Positions 32,301 through 42,242 of a DNA stretch of 64,000 nucleotides are shown here, in pieces. Location of the stretch: NCBI GenBank assembly GCA_030268105.1, contig BSDZ01000010.1:2208001-2272000 (forward strand), read 5' to 3'. The translations under genes were made by a program, and so were the position numbers. This DNA is from Volvox africanus. Its lineage: Eukaryota; Chlorophyta; Chlorophyceae; Chlamydomonadales; Volvocaceae. The first letter of the stretch is position 1, and each line of letters begins with the position of its first letter. The notes under the pieces were generated by a model that was not told where the DNA came from, did no database searches, and saw only the letters and a list, made by a program, of their open reading frames with translations.

Positions 32301-35300
32301 GGCCCCAGCTCGCGAGCCCCCGGCCCCAGCTCGCGAGCCCCCGGCCCCTGCTTGCGAGCCCCCGGCCCCTGCTCGCGAGCCCCCGGCCCCTGCTCGCGAG
32401 CCCCCGGCTGACCCGCCTCGACGAGATGTCCGGCCGACCCTTGACCCCTCACATGGCGGTGCGGGTAAGGCCAAAGCAAGCAATGACCGTGCCGCCGGAG
32501 CTGTACCCACCACTGCAGGCGACGGTATTCGCCCCTTGACAGCCAGGCACGTCACCCGCGTGCCTGCCTCAGCATCCACACATGGGCCTGCTGCGCCTCG
32601 GTCACTTTCCGCTCGGCCCAGTGGTGTCCACAAGCCTATTTCAGCCATGGGGTCTGCAGCCGCTGGGGTGCTTAAGACAGCAGCAGTCCCACCACAGTCC
32701 ATCACCGGTGGGGGGAAATCCGCAAAGTCTGCGGCCTTTGCTGCTACCACGGCACCGGCGCCCAAAACCCGACCAACGGTCCCGCATGGCAACCGCCCAG
32801 GCGATCCTGCTCCACAACGCAACCGCGTCGCAGAACCACAGGGCACCAGCGCTGCAATGGAGGACAATAAAAGCGCTCCACGGCAGGTGCCGCGCGGTGT
32901 CGCAATTCAGTCCACGCGGCAGGAGGTTACTTCTCGTGGCGCCCGGTTTGATGCAGAGCAGGAACGAGCGCAGCGCCGCAGGCAGTACGAGGCGCTGTTG
33001 GGCCGCTCGGCGCCCGTCTCACATACCCCAGAGCTCCTTATGTCTGCTGTGGATGCTACATTTTTGCCGGCCAATGGCGCCTCCGCACCAGCACCGGTAG
33101 TCAAGCCGGGGTTGAAGCCACCCGGCGTCCGGATGTCGATGCAAGCATCAGCACCACAGCAGGAAAAGGTGCTCGTGCGCAAGGTGCCTGCGGTGCAGGG
33201 CAACCCTGCCCGCGCTTCTACACGGCAGCCCGCAGGTCCGGGGGACGGCTGCCCTGCACCGCAGCCACAGCGCGGTAAGGTCGCATCTCCAGCGTTTAAA
33301 CTTGCGGCGTCCGGAACTGCAGCCGGTAACGGATCGAGGACAGCGCGTGGGCGGCCTGACGCATCTTCCGTCGCTGCTGATGCGCGGACTCCTCGAGTGC
33401 GGACTCCCGGAGTGCCGTTCAATGCAATGGAGCACTGCGGTGGCTTGAAGGTATGCGCTACTCGCTGGCCTGAAACATGACTCGTGGTGCAGGTACAAAC
33501 CCGCGTTGAACTACGGCCTTTTGACCCGTGGCTTTGTTCAAAACACCAGCCTAGATTGTTGAGATGTATTCGGTCAAACGCCAAACGCCTTAGCTACACC
33601 GCCAAATGTGGCGTGATGCACATCACATGGTAATCGCCATGTGCCATACCTTCACTTTGTGGACGCACCATCGCTCTCTGTACGTGCTTACGTGCAGGAA
33701 GGACAGTCGGGAATGGCGGCTGCTACCTGCACGGCTGCCTCGGAAGAGCCGTTCGATACGCAGCAACTAGGCTTCTTGGCCATTGACGAGGGGGCAAAAC
33801 AGGCGGAAGCCGGCAGAGACGCCGAAGAAAGTTCGACACCGAAGCATCCTAATGTGCGCCGTCGGGAATGAGGGTTAGGGCGGGGCAAGTGCCGTCACTG
33901 GGGCATCTCTATCAGGCCAGAAAGATAGCCTAAGTGAAAATCAACAGCAAAGCGTGGGCATATGGCATCTATTTCATCCGGTTGCCACATAGTGGGCATG
34001 TTTTGAAATGAAAAGTGATTCTTCCCCCGTAAAGTGAATTAGCTTGTCAGGACTTACAATTATTGAAGGTCTTGCGTTATTCTTCTCATAGTGGCGTTGT
34101 CTGTTGCTGTTCTGTAGGACTTAAGCTGGCTAGTGGACACCAGTCCACAGACGAGCCTTGCCGCCACGCCGGGCGCTCTCACTGCTGTCCATAATGTCTT
34201 CGCGGAGGCCAGCGGGTTCGGCTTCGGGGCAGCCCAGGAAGATGGCACGGAACCCGACTTCCACGTCTTCGGAGCCAGCCCTTGCGAACCCCAGCTGCGG
34301 CTTGTCGCGTCTCCAAGCGCACTCTGCGAAGGCGGCGAGCCCACCGGCCCGTTTGGAGCATGTCAAGGCGATGCGACGGCCGTAGTCCGCAAGCAGCCGA
34401 CGTTTGCGGTAGCACATCCCGTAGGCCTGCCTCCGACAGGGCTCGCGCCAGGCGGCATGATCGCGAACGCAGTGCCAAGCAGCGTCTTCTCCATCCGTTC
34501 TGTCCAACAGCTCACACCCGGACCAGGGGTAAGTGCTGCCGACGCATTATGAATCGTGCAGACTGGACTGCGTACAGGACAGGGGACCTGTTGGGCACCT
34601 CAACAGGTGCGGCCTGACCACCTGTATGTGTAAGTGTAAGTGGGCGCTACCCCAACTTATCGACTTCACAGGTTCGAATTCGCAACGCATTACTGGTTCT
34701 TTGTACGTTAGTGAAAGCCGCAGATGTTAGCCCTCCGTTTCCGCAACCGCAGGTATACAAGTTCACAGCTGCCGCTGCTAACCGAGTGAAAGCGACAACC
34801 AACGGAACCAATAACAGCGACGCTACTCTGCCCCAAGCAAAACTTCGTTTTTCTTGGGACCCTGCCGCTACCGGCGCGACCACGGGACAGCCAGGTGTCT
34901 ACGCCTGCCCATCGCCGGGAATAGCCGATAGCTTCCTGGGTTTCGGCACTGTGACAACCCAGGAGACGACGCCAGTCAGCATCCCCGATGCTGCCGGTTT
35001 TTGCGTGGTTTCTGAGATTGGCGGCAGGTTGGAGGGCGTTGGAGCACTCGGCGATGCGGAAAACACATTAGATCAGGACTTGGGGGTGGAGGTCCCTATT
35101 CCGATGCAGTGCACGTCGCCGAACACGCCTACCCCCGATGCGTACGGTGCTCTGGGTAGCAGCGCGGTTCCGGTGGATCAGGGCGTTGTGATATTTGGTG
35201 GCGGGAGCAGCGGTATGGGCCGGGCGGGACGCGTGGTGCAGGATAGTTTTGATGCTCTTCGAATTTCGAGCATGTCGTCGTGGCCCATGCTGCGCGACCG

Positions 35301-35355
35301 TGAACCTGCGGACGCGAAAGGTTCGGAGCGTGTTATGGGTAGGAACCGTACTTGA
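29356..35355 (+). CDS. Large Ala/Pro-rich protein of unknown function, about 1754 aa
   Basis: Proposed exons: 29356-33450, 33698-33853, 34118-34528, 34753-35355; all junctions are phase 0. The second donor (AAT|GTGCGC) is the least certain; without it the protein would stop at 33871. Two ATGs open the frame (29356, 29359). The protein is mostly disordered: an acidic patch near residue 200 (SSESDEESDC), many Ser-Pro/Thr-Pro sites (SPPVTPFSAMK, TPRVRTPGVPFNAM), basic clusters (SPSKRPRQ), and eight EPPAPAR-type heptads encoded at 32230-32409. No catalytic domain or membrane segment is visible. The repeated TP..PF(S/N)AM motif may be a short docking or phosphorylation site; that is inference. I do not recognise the family; it may be restricted to volvocine algae. 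A 703-codon open frame on the opposite strand is a composition shadow. Confidence 0.7.
32230..32409 (+). repeat. 21-base coding repeat (EPPAPAR units)
   Basis: Eight copies of GAGCCCCCGGCCCCAGCTCGC with few substitutions (Arg/Cys and Pro/Leu swaps), followed by a broken ninth. The 21-base unit keeps frame. Confidence 0.9.
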
Positions 35356-35930
35356 TGCACAACAGTGCATGGATTCAGAAGAAGTGCATACGTGGGGGCC
35401 ATGCGAGGACGGCTAAGGGTGAATCTTGGGTTTTATTGGACCACAGCAAGTTGGTTTTAAACGCGCACGTGTCGCGAACCGATCGGCGGGAGCGCGTTGT
35501 AGTCGTACAGTCCCGGTTTCGTTCAGTAACCTTGCATGACCTAAAATGTACTTTTTAACGTGTTTCTTCCTCTGAAAGTATCTTAGGGTTCTGTGGATTA
35601 TGTGAAAGATCTTCTAGCAAGCTTTGCTTCTTTCATCTTTCACCGACCTGCTGTCTTGGCCTAACGCGACATATCCTATCAGCAAGTGAATTAAATTTAA
35701 TGAGTTCAAGGGAAGGATCTATCCTGGAGCAGCAAGGTAGGACTTTTACGGCGGAGCGCTCCCCTGAAATTGGGCTTTCGACGGAAGCTAGCAGCAGTGG
35801 CCAGGCCAACCAGCAATCCAAATTCCTTGGAAGCCTCCCAGGCCTTTCAAGGCGGTATACCTGGTAGGGTCACCTTTTTGCATTTTGACTCAGCTGATGT
35901 TTGAAGAGTTACCTCTATTTAATTGCACTC
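35356..35930 (+). other. Short intergenic region
   Basis: Holds the 3' untranslated region of the Ala/Pro-rich gene and the promoter of the AP2 gene. No TGTAA occurs before the next start codon, so the poly(A) site of the upstream gene is unclear. Nothing else is seen. Confidence 0.35.
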
Positions 35931-38237
35931 ATGTCGGACAGGACGGATCTTATACAGCTGGGAGGAGGCATTGCTGTGAAAGAACAGCTAGACTTGTTGC
36001 AGGCAAGCTCTGTTGTTTCCCAATTGTCGAGCTTAACATTGAGAGTCATGAGGAGTGCTCACCCTGCAGGCTCGCCTCCGTCAGGGTGGAGTGCTTTTCC
36101 AGCCTACAATATGCAGGCCTCGGTCTATCACTATCCGCGAGCTGGAGTACCTGCAAGAGGTTGGCCTATGCGTCCCCGACTGGGGTTCCCACAGGCCCAC
36201 CAAGAACCGGCCGTCCCATGTTTCCTCAACTGCTGCACTCCGCGTCCAGCAACGCATTGTAAGGGAGTCGTGCGATTGTGATGTAGTGAGGCCATGCTAG
36301 CTCAGGATGATTGCCATATTCCGTCATACCTGCCCGTCACGAAACAGCCAGATGCTAGTTGCCGGAGAGGAAGCACCTCACGACCTGGTTTTCAATGCTT
36401 CCACCCGTGCAGAGGGTTGCCTCACAGCACCAGCTCCCAATCGGCAAAGTCGGCACGGCAATGAAGCTGCTCCGCGCTGTGAAGAGCAAAGCAAATGGCT
36501 CGGGGCGCACTTACACTTCCAAATACCGTGGCGTGCACCAGACCTTCCCTACAAAGCGCTGGGAGGCGCAGTTCCGTCGTAACGGCAAGCCCACGTCCTT
36601 AGGTAGGTAGTTCTGGGCCTTGATTATGCAAGGTCAGCGCCCTTGGGAATGAGCCTGGGTGGCATTGCTGCATCTCGACTTGTCTAACGGGACTTGTCTT
36701 ACGGGAGTAATAAACGGGAGTAGTAAACGGGAACGTGAGCTGGGTTTAGACCGTTGTGAGACAGATTAGCTTTACCCTACTGTTGAATGGATTCCGCCAT
36801 AGTAATTCGGCTCAGTACGAGAGGAACCGCCGAGTCAGATACTTGGTAATGCCCTTGCCTGAAAAGACAATGGGGCGCAGCTAACATCTGTAGTCTAATG
36901 ACTGAACGCCTCTAAGTCAGAAGACGTGCTAGGTGCGGAGTCATTTTCCCAATGATGTTACCCGTCTAAGGATACATCCGCCTGTGCGGATGCTGGAGCA
37001 TATCCGTTGGTGTCCCTGTAAAGCCCACACGGCCGAAGCAGGTGCCAAGCATGTCAATTCCATACCTCATTGGGTTAAACCCTCTGCAGACGACTTTGTT
37101 GCAAATGGGTATTGTAAGTGGTAGAGTTAGAAGGATGTGGCAGCGGGAGTACAGCATTCCTTTACCCTAAGGCCATATAATCTTAGACGTTTTTTGGTTT
37201 GATGTTCTGTAGACAGCTTTGTATCTGTCTCACTCGGCCTCACTGAAATACGTAGGGTGTTTCGACAACGAGGAGGAGGCGGCCCGCGCGTACGATAAGA
37301 TGATGCTGTGGTGTGAGCTGCACAATGCCGCGGGGGTGAAGAGTGGCATCACTAATTTCGATCCCACCGAGTACGAAAAAGAGTTCGCGTGGCTGCAGGC
37401 CATCAGCCAGGTAATGGCAACAGGCAATTTCAACTGCCCATCCTAGCAGGAATAGCATCTGGCAACGCTTCAGGCTGCATCCCATTCCGTTATGGCACTT
37501 TGCAAGGCAGCTTCTTCGGTCACGGCTTCATCAAAGCTACACGGTCTGCGTAATTTGGGCGCGCAAGAGCACGTACGTGGGAAGTAAGCAAACTTACAAG
37601 GGATGCCCATGGTCACCTTAACTATAAAAGCAGTGGCGCAACCTTGGGTGACCGCGGAAGCCTCGTTTCATGTCAGCGGTGCAGTGCTTTACGCTTTCCT
37701 TACACTTCTCACAATGCGTTTCCTCTGCGCTCTTGCCACTCTCTTCCGGTCCTGCGCATCCTAATCCCGCAGGACGAGCTCATTGAGACTCTTCGCAGCG
37801 AGGGCCGCCGGCAGGCTGCCCATCGAGCAATGCGGCAAAAACGTGAAGGCTTCGCGGAGCCGCCCACGGAAGAGGCCGAGGACCAGGCTCAATCACAGCT
37901 GCCGCAGCAGCAAGAACAGGCGCAGCTGCAGAGAAACCCATCGCAAGCGGGGCTGGAGGTGGATTCCTCAGCGGCGGCGGCAGCTGTGGTAGCACCATCT
38001 GCGCCAGCCGACGACGTCGACGTCTCGACAGCCGGGGAAATCCAGCAGCAGCCGCAGGGCACAGCAGATGCTGGCATGGCGGCGCCAGAGGGGCTTGCAA
38101 TCGGGGGTTTTTCTCGGGGAGACAACAGCGTTGCTTTAGTGCCTGTGGATGGCGTTTGCGACGGCCATGGCGGTGGAGATGACGGAGGTGCAGATGCTGC
38201 CATGTTGACAAGCGATGAATTTCTAATGGACGCTTAG
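35931..38237 (+). CDS. AP2-domain DNA-binding protein, about 356 aa
   Basis: Likely nuclear transcription factor with one AP2/ERF-type domain. Exons: 35931-36002, 36070-36258, 36413-36602, 37256-37410, 37773-38237; all phases match. The AP2 domain covers about residues 123-190: SKYRGVHQ, then WEAQFRRNGKPTSLG, then CFDNEEEAARAYD and ITNFDPTEYE. The third intron splits it between SLG and CFD. Upstream, ITIRELEYLQEVG followed by a Trp- and basic-rich stretch is well formed but unrecognised. The C-terminal ~150 residues are Gln/Ala/Glu-rich, as in activation regions. The first intron starts with GC (CAG|GCAAGC) and is only 67 bases; reading through it would change frame. The third intron contains a 28S rRNA fragment. 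Target genes cannot be inferred. The start codon is the only ATG that joins in phase. Confidence 0.82.
36729..37128 (+). pseudogene. 3'-terminal fragment of nuclear 28S rRNA inside an AP2 intron
   Basis: About 400 bases match the 3' end of eukaryotic large-subunit rRNA in order: GGGAACGTGAGCTGGGTTTA, TGAGACAGATTAGCTTTACC, the sarcin-ricin loop core AGTACGAGAGGAACCG (36814-36829), ACTGAACGCCTCTAAGTCAG, and GGTATTGTAAGTGG near the 3' end. It lies entirely in the third intron of the AP2 gene, in the same orientation. No upstream 28S sequence or rDNA spacer is seen around it. The match is to the nuclear, not bacterial or organellar, form of the region. Most likely a transferred or reverse-transcribed pseudogene; an assembly chimera is the main alternative. 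Confidence 0.88.
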
Positions 38238-38950
38238 GTTTTGAGGTTTTGCGCACTGGGCGGCGGTGCCGCTGGGAAAGCAGTGTAGGGAGGCGCCGCT
38301 GCAGTGGCATCCCAACACTTATGTGATGACGCATTGCTTGCGCCGCAAATAACCCCCAGACCAGAAGACGTAGCAGGCGGAGTGGTATAGCAATACCTCA
38401 TTGCTAATGGGCTTGTTCAACAAAGACGGCGTGTGAATGTAGGGAGTACTTTTCTGTGTGGTGTTAGACTGAGGACTTCGTCGGAATGCAGCACCATTTT
38501 TAGGTGTCTATCGGTTTTTCCTGGTTGTCGTTACCGTCGTTACGGCAACATGGCAGGAAGCACACAGCTAATAGTGGCACAACTGAGGCGGCGGTGTGGT
38601 CCTATATAGCCGCGTGCACTATAGTCTTTTCGGCAGTCGAATTCGGCTTAGCGGTTCACGTTACGCTGTTTGTCTGGTCGCATATGACTTTTGTGTCCAT
38701 CTCGTGTGATCCTATCTCGATGGCATGTTGACATGTTGGCATGGCATCTGAGCAGCGCCGATACTACTGTTTTGAACCCTGTAGATATGGCAGGTGCGAA
38801 GTAGCGAGGATTATAGCGATCACATCGTCCCTTTTAGTGTCTGCCAACTTTGGGGCCCTGAGCGAGCTGTTGCAAGGCAAGCTTTGAACGGCTTTAGGCT
38901 CGTGTCTCCAACGCGGGTCGATTGGATTCCAAACAGCTCCGAAACTTGGG
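38238..38950 (+). other. Intergenic region between AP2 and glutaredoxin genes
   Basis: No coding exon or clear regulatory motif was found. It should include the 3' untranslated region of the AP2 gene and the glutaredoxin promoter. No TGTAA is present, so the AP2 poly(A) site is unresolved. Confidence 0.35.
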
Positions 38951-40699
38951 ATGAAAGGTTGTCCTAGGATGAACGAGCCGTATAATCCATTGTGGCTCAG
39001 CATTATGAATATGCAGATTTGGTTAAGGCGTGATATTCTTCAATTGCTGTTTGTGACTGCGTGTTGCCTTTCTATCCTCTGGCTTGTTCACTCACCAAAG
39101 CAACTTGCAGAGGTGCTCTACGCACGAAATAGTAATATTTTAACCAACACGGGTAACTCATCTGCAAAAGACGGTCGGAAAATGAGCAAGGATGATGCAC
39201 TTGAGGAAATCAATGCGGCGATAACGGCGAACAAGGTTGGCGACGCAGAAGCCATATTTCACAATTGCAAATTGGATTGGATGTCTTTCACAAACTTATT
39301 TTCTGATCAATTGTTTTTTACATAACCTGACCCCTCGTTCCATAGCCTGCATGCGTTCCCAGCGGAATTCTGAGGCCACTTTATCGTTCATACGCTGATA
39401 TATGTCAGTTTTGTAATACATGTCACCATGGCCAGAATTCGTTGCAGGATGGTTTTGTCGACCCAAACTCATTCTTGCGGGTGTTCTCCCCTAACATGTT
39501 CAGGTAATTGTGTACAGCAAGACATATTGCCCCTACTGTTTAAAGGCTAAGAATGCTCTCAACAAGTTCATCGAGCCTAACCAATATACGGTTGTTGAGG
39601 TGAGAGCCAGGAATTCGCCTGAGCACAGCTTGCTGCACACCATTCTTCTTTATTTGCGTGAACATGTACACATGGGAACGTAGCGTGTTGCATGCCCCTG
39701 CTATGTACGGCCGTTGTTAGGGCCGTTCAGTCTGATACCGTGCCCTACGTGGCCGTACCTCCTAACAGTGTTTTATGGGGTAACCATTTACTTCGAAACA
39801 TTAATTAATATTTCTGGCTTCAGAAGCAGTAACCATTTGTGGATGATATATGTGAAATGATATGAAGCCCCCAAAGCTGTTGCCCTTCCAAAGACAAAAG
39901 AACAATCTGCTAAGCTAGTTCATAGCCAATGGCAAGCAGTTCCACAAGGTCAGTGGGGTTCGCCAGCGTGATGGCCCTCTGCATGTGCATGTATGCCCAA
40001 GACTTATTGACGCTCAGCAAGTTTCCATTCACAGAGACCATTTCCAGTTTTCCACCTGGTGACATGGTGAGCAGCAACTATTAGTGGATACATGCAGAGC
40101 AATAATGAGAGGGAGCCATCCATTGAATGAGCCTTCTTAGAACCGAGGCAAGGTGATTTAGGGTTTTCCATGCTCTGGCGGGGGTGCAAAAAGCCCCTAG
40201 TCTCTTTTGCCGTTGTAAGTTTGTAATCACCGTAGCGGAGAATTATTCGTTACTTGACCTATACCCAGAATACTCACCAAAACGAAGAAAACACTGGCTC
40301 CTAATACACGTGGTCATAAACACAGATTGCATTATATTATTAATCCAGTTCTCGCATCTGTGTCCCTGCCGATATTTCATATCTTTGAGCTAAGTCACCT
40401 GTAAATGTGCCCTCGTTTCCACTGCCCCTTTCCGTCCTGGCTCTGCTAACCGCTTGCGCTGTTCCCGCCCTGGACGGCAGCTGGACCAGCGGGCCGACAC
40501 CGACGTCATGCAGGACGCGCTGCTGGAAATCACTGGGGGACGAAGTGTGCCGCGAGTGTTCATCAACGGCAAGTTCCTGGGTGGTGGCGACGACACGGCC
40601 GCTGCCGCCGCCAATGGCACGCTGCAGAAACTGCTGACGGAAGCCGCCGTGCTAGGGAAGGGAGACCAACAAGAGCAAACACAAGAGGCGACCGAGTAG
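38951..40699 (+). CDS. CPYC-type (class I) glutaredoxin, 122 or 199 aa
   Basis: Glutathione-dependent thiol-disulfide oxidoreductase. Exons: 38951-39235, 39504-39599, 40481-40699; all junctions phase 0. Exon 2 encodes VIVYSKTYCPYC with both active-site Cys; exon 3 encodes the glutathione-binding SVPRVFINGKFLGG and the following GDD. Two starts fit. ATG 39182 gives a 122-aa soluble protein beginning MSKDDALEEI, a normal glutaredoxin length. ATG 38951 (or 38969) adds about 77 residues with a hydrophobic segment (DILQLLFVTACCLSILWLV, residues ~28-47), which would be a signal anchor like that of secretory-pathway plant glutaredoxins. The frame is open throughout, so both are possible. The 881-base intron 2 holds no recognisable feature. 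Confidence 0.88.
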
Positions 40700-42242
40700 G
40701 AGCAGCTGATGAAAAGGTTGGGGACTGAGATGGGTGGTGGGAGCTGCTGAACGTGCATATGCACGTTCTCGGAACATCCGCCCTCTTCCCGTCATGCCTA
40801 CGGCAAGCATAATGGCTGGGCTTGCTCTAAACCGCTCAATCCGCCGAAGGACTTCTTGTTGTTAATGATTGATGGTGCTTCTATTGATGGTGTTGCTGAT
40901 GGTTGCCGGGTCCTAGGTACCGAGGGGGGCATCTGTGTTGGACCCTAAAACGATTACTAATTTTCGCTTTTTGAAGGCTATAATTACACAACAGCCCTCG
41001 GAAGATATCCAACCCGAGTCATGATGGGCGGTATTAGTGGATCTCCTCTTGCAAAAGTCCATTATCCATAAAACGTCATATACGTGTATAGTGTACAGTG
41101 CCCCCTGACGCCCGCGTCAAATATCTACTTACGTAGTCGCTCACCAGTCCACTCTTCCAACAGCCCGTCGTGTGGATGAAAGAGGCCTGGAAAAGAAGCC
41201 GGCTTGATAGCACCGGGAAGCGGGCGCACACGGTCGGGTGGAGAAATGAAAGAGGCAAACCGGAGCGTACGAGTGAAGGCGAAATCTGGGGACGAAAAGC
41301 CTTCTTTCCCCAACGGCCAATCATCCTCCAAGCCGGCACAACGGTTGTCGCTGTAGCATACCGCGTCATCGTATGCATCGTTGAAGGACTTCACATGGCG
41401 TCTATACTGTGGCAGGGACCTGGAACCACTCCAACTTCATTGGAGAACAAACCATTTCAATATACAACAAGGTTCTACCCCGTCCGAGAGCGGGCGAAAG
41501 ACCCTAAGTTGAGGGCAGGGTGCCCCCATGTCGATGGACGGTGACGACCCCAATTAAAGTGACCTGCGAGCTGACCAGGAGCGGAGTTGATGCCTTAGTT
41601 GATTCGGCAGATTCGGCTGGATGCCGGCGGTGGGTGCTGAACCTGGGAAAAGCACTGATTTCGGAGAAGTCGGCATGGGAGACTGGATGAGGGTGCCCCG
41701 AAATACCGGGGAAGGTAGGGACTGCCAGGTTAGTGGCCACGGGTGATGTACCCCCCTATCCCACACACAACAAGGTCTTCAAGATGTTACCAGTAATGAG
41801 GAAGACGCACAAAAAACGGGCAAAATTAATATAAGAGCCGGTGACGCTTTGACGGAAGCCTGTGACCTTGAGACGGAACGATTCTAAGGAACGTGCACTC
41901 GCGATGATGACGTCAACGGTCGTACTGGGCGGGACGGACATGACGTACAGGAACCCCATCAAGAAAAACGTGACTGCAAAAGGCCCCGTGATCGGAGACG
42001 GAACGTCGGAGAGTTCTGCGTGAAGTCAAGAGGGCTGCTGGGTCTCACCGGGTCTGCCAGGAACGTATAAGGGATAAGAAACGGGGATTGCCCTCTCCTA
42101 TCGCCGTTTTGAGAGGCACGCACTTTCTCAACGTTTCTTAAGTCCTCACAAACTGCTCCCCACTATAGGGTGACCTAGCTGCATAAGGAGCATTTGCCTC
42201 CCAGCCAGTACCATCGCTAGGCATCCACGACGCACTACTCAG
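40700..42242. other. Intergenic region between convergent genes, with repeat copy B
   Basis: Convergent ends of the glutaredoxin gene (+) and the unknown gene ending at 42243 (-). A TTACA at 40984-40988 is a possible minus-strand poly(A) signal. The only other recognisable item is the dispersed repeat at 41510-41768. Confidence 0.4.
41510..41768 (-). repeat. Dispersed repeat, copy B (minus orientation)
   Basis: The reverse complement aligns over about 240 bases with copy A at 28087-28340, with many point differences and few indels. It is intergenic. Shared blocks are the same as in copy A, including GGGGCACCCTCATCC and GTTCAGCACCCACC. Confidence 0.85.

Noticed and set aside
30756..32867. 703-codon open frame on the minus strand
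   Set aside because: It lies antisense to the large Ala/Pro-rich exon, is composed of Ala/Gly/Ser/Cys-rich filler, and mirrors the repeat composition of the sense gene. Splice sites and downstream exons support the plus strand.
34600..34690. tRNA-like T-arm (GGTTCGAATTC)
   Set aside because: No acceptor stem, D-arm or anticodon arm could be paired around it; it lies in an intron of the Ala/Pro-rich gene.
36729..37128. Functional or organellar rRNA gene
   Set aside because: Only the 3' end is present, inside a pol II intron. The sequence follows the eukaryotic nuclear 28S pattern rather than bacterial-type organellar LSU.
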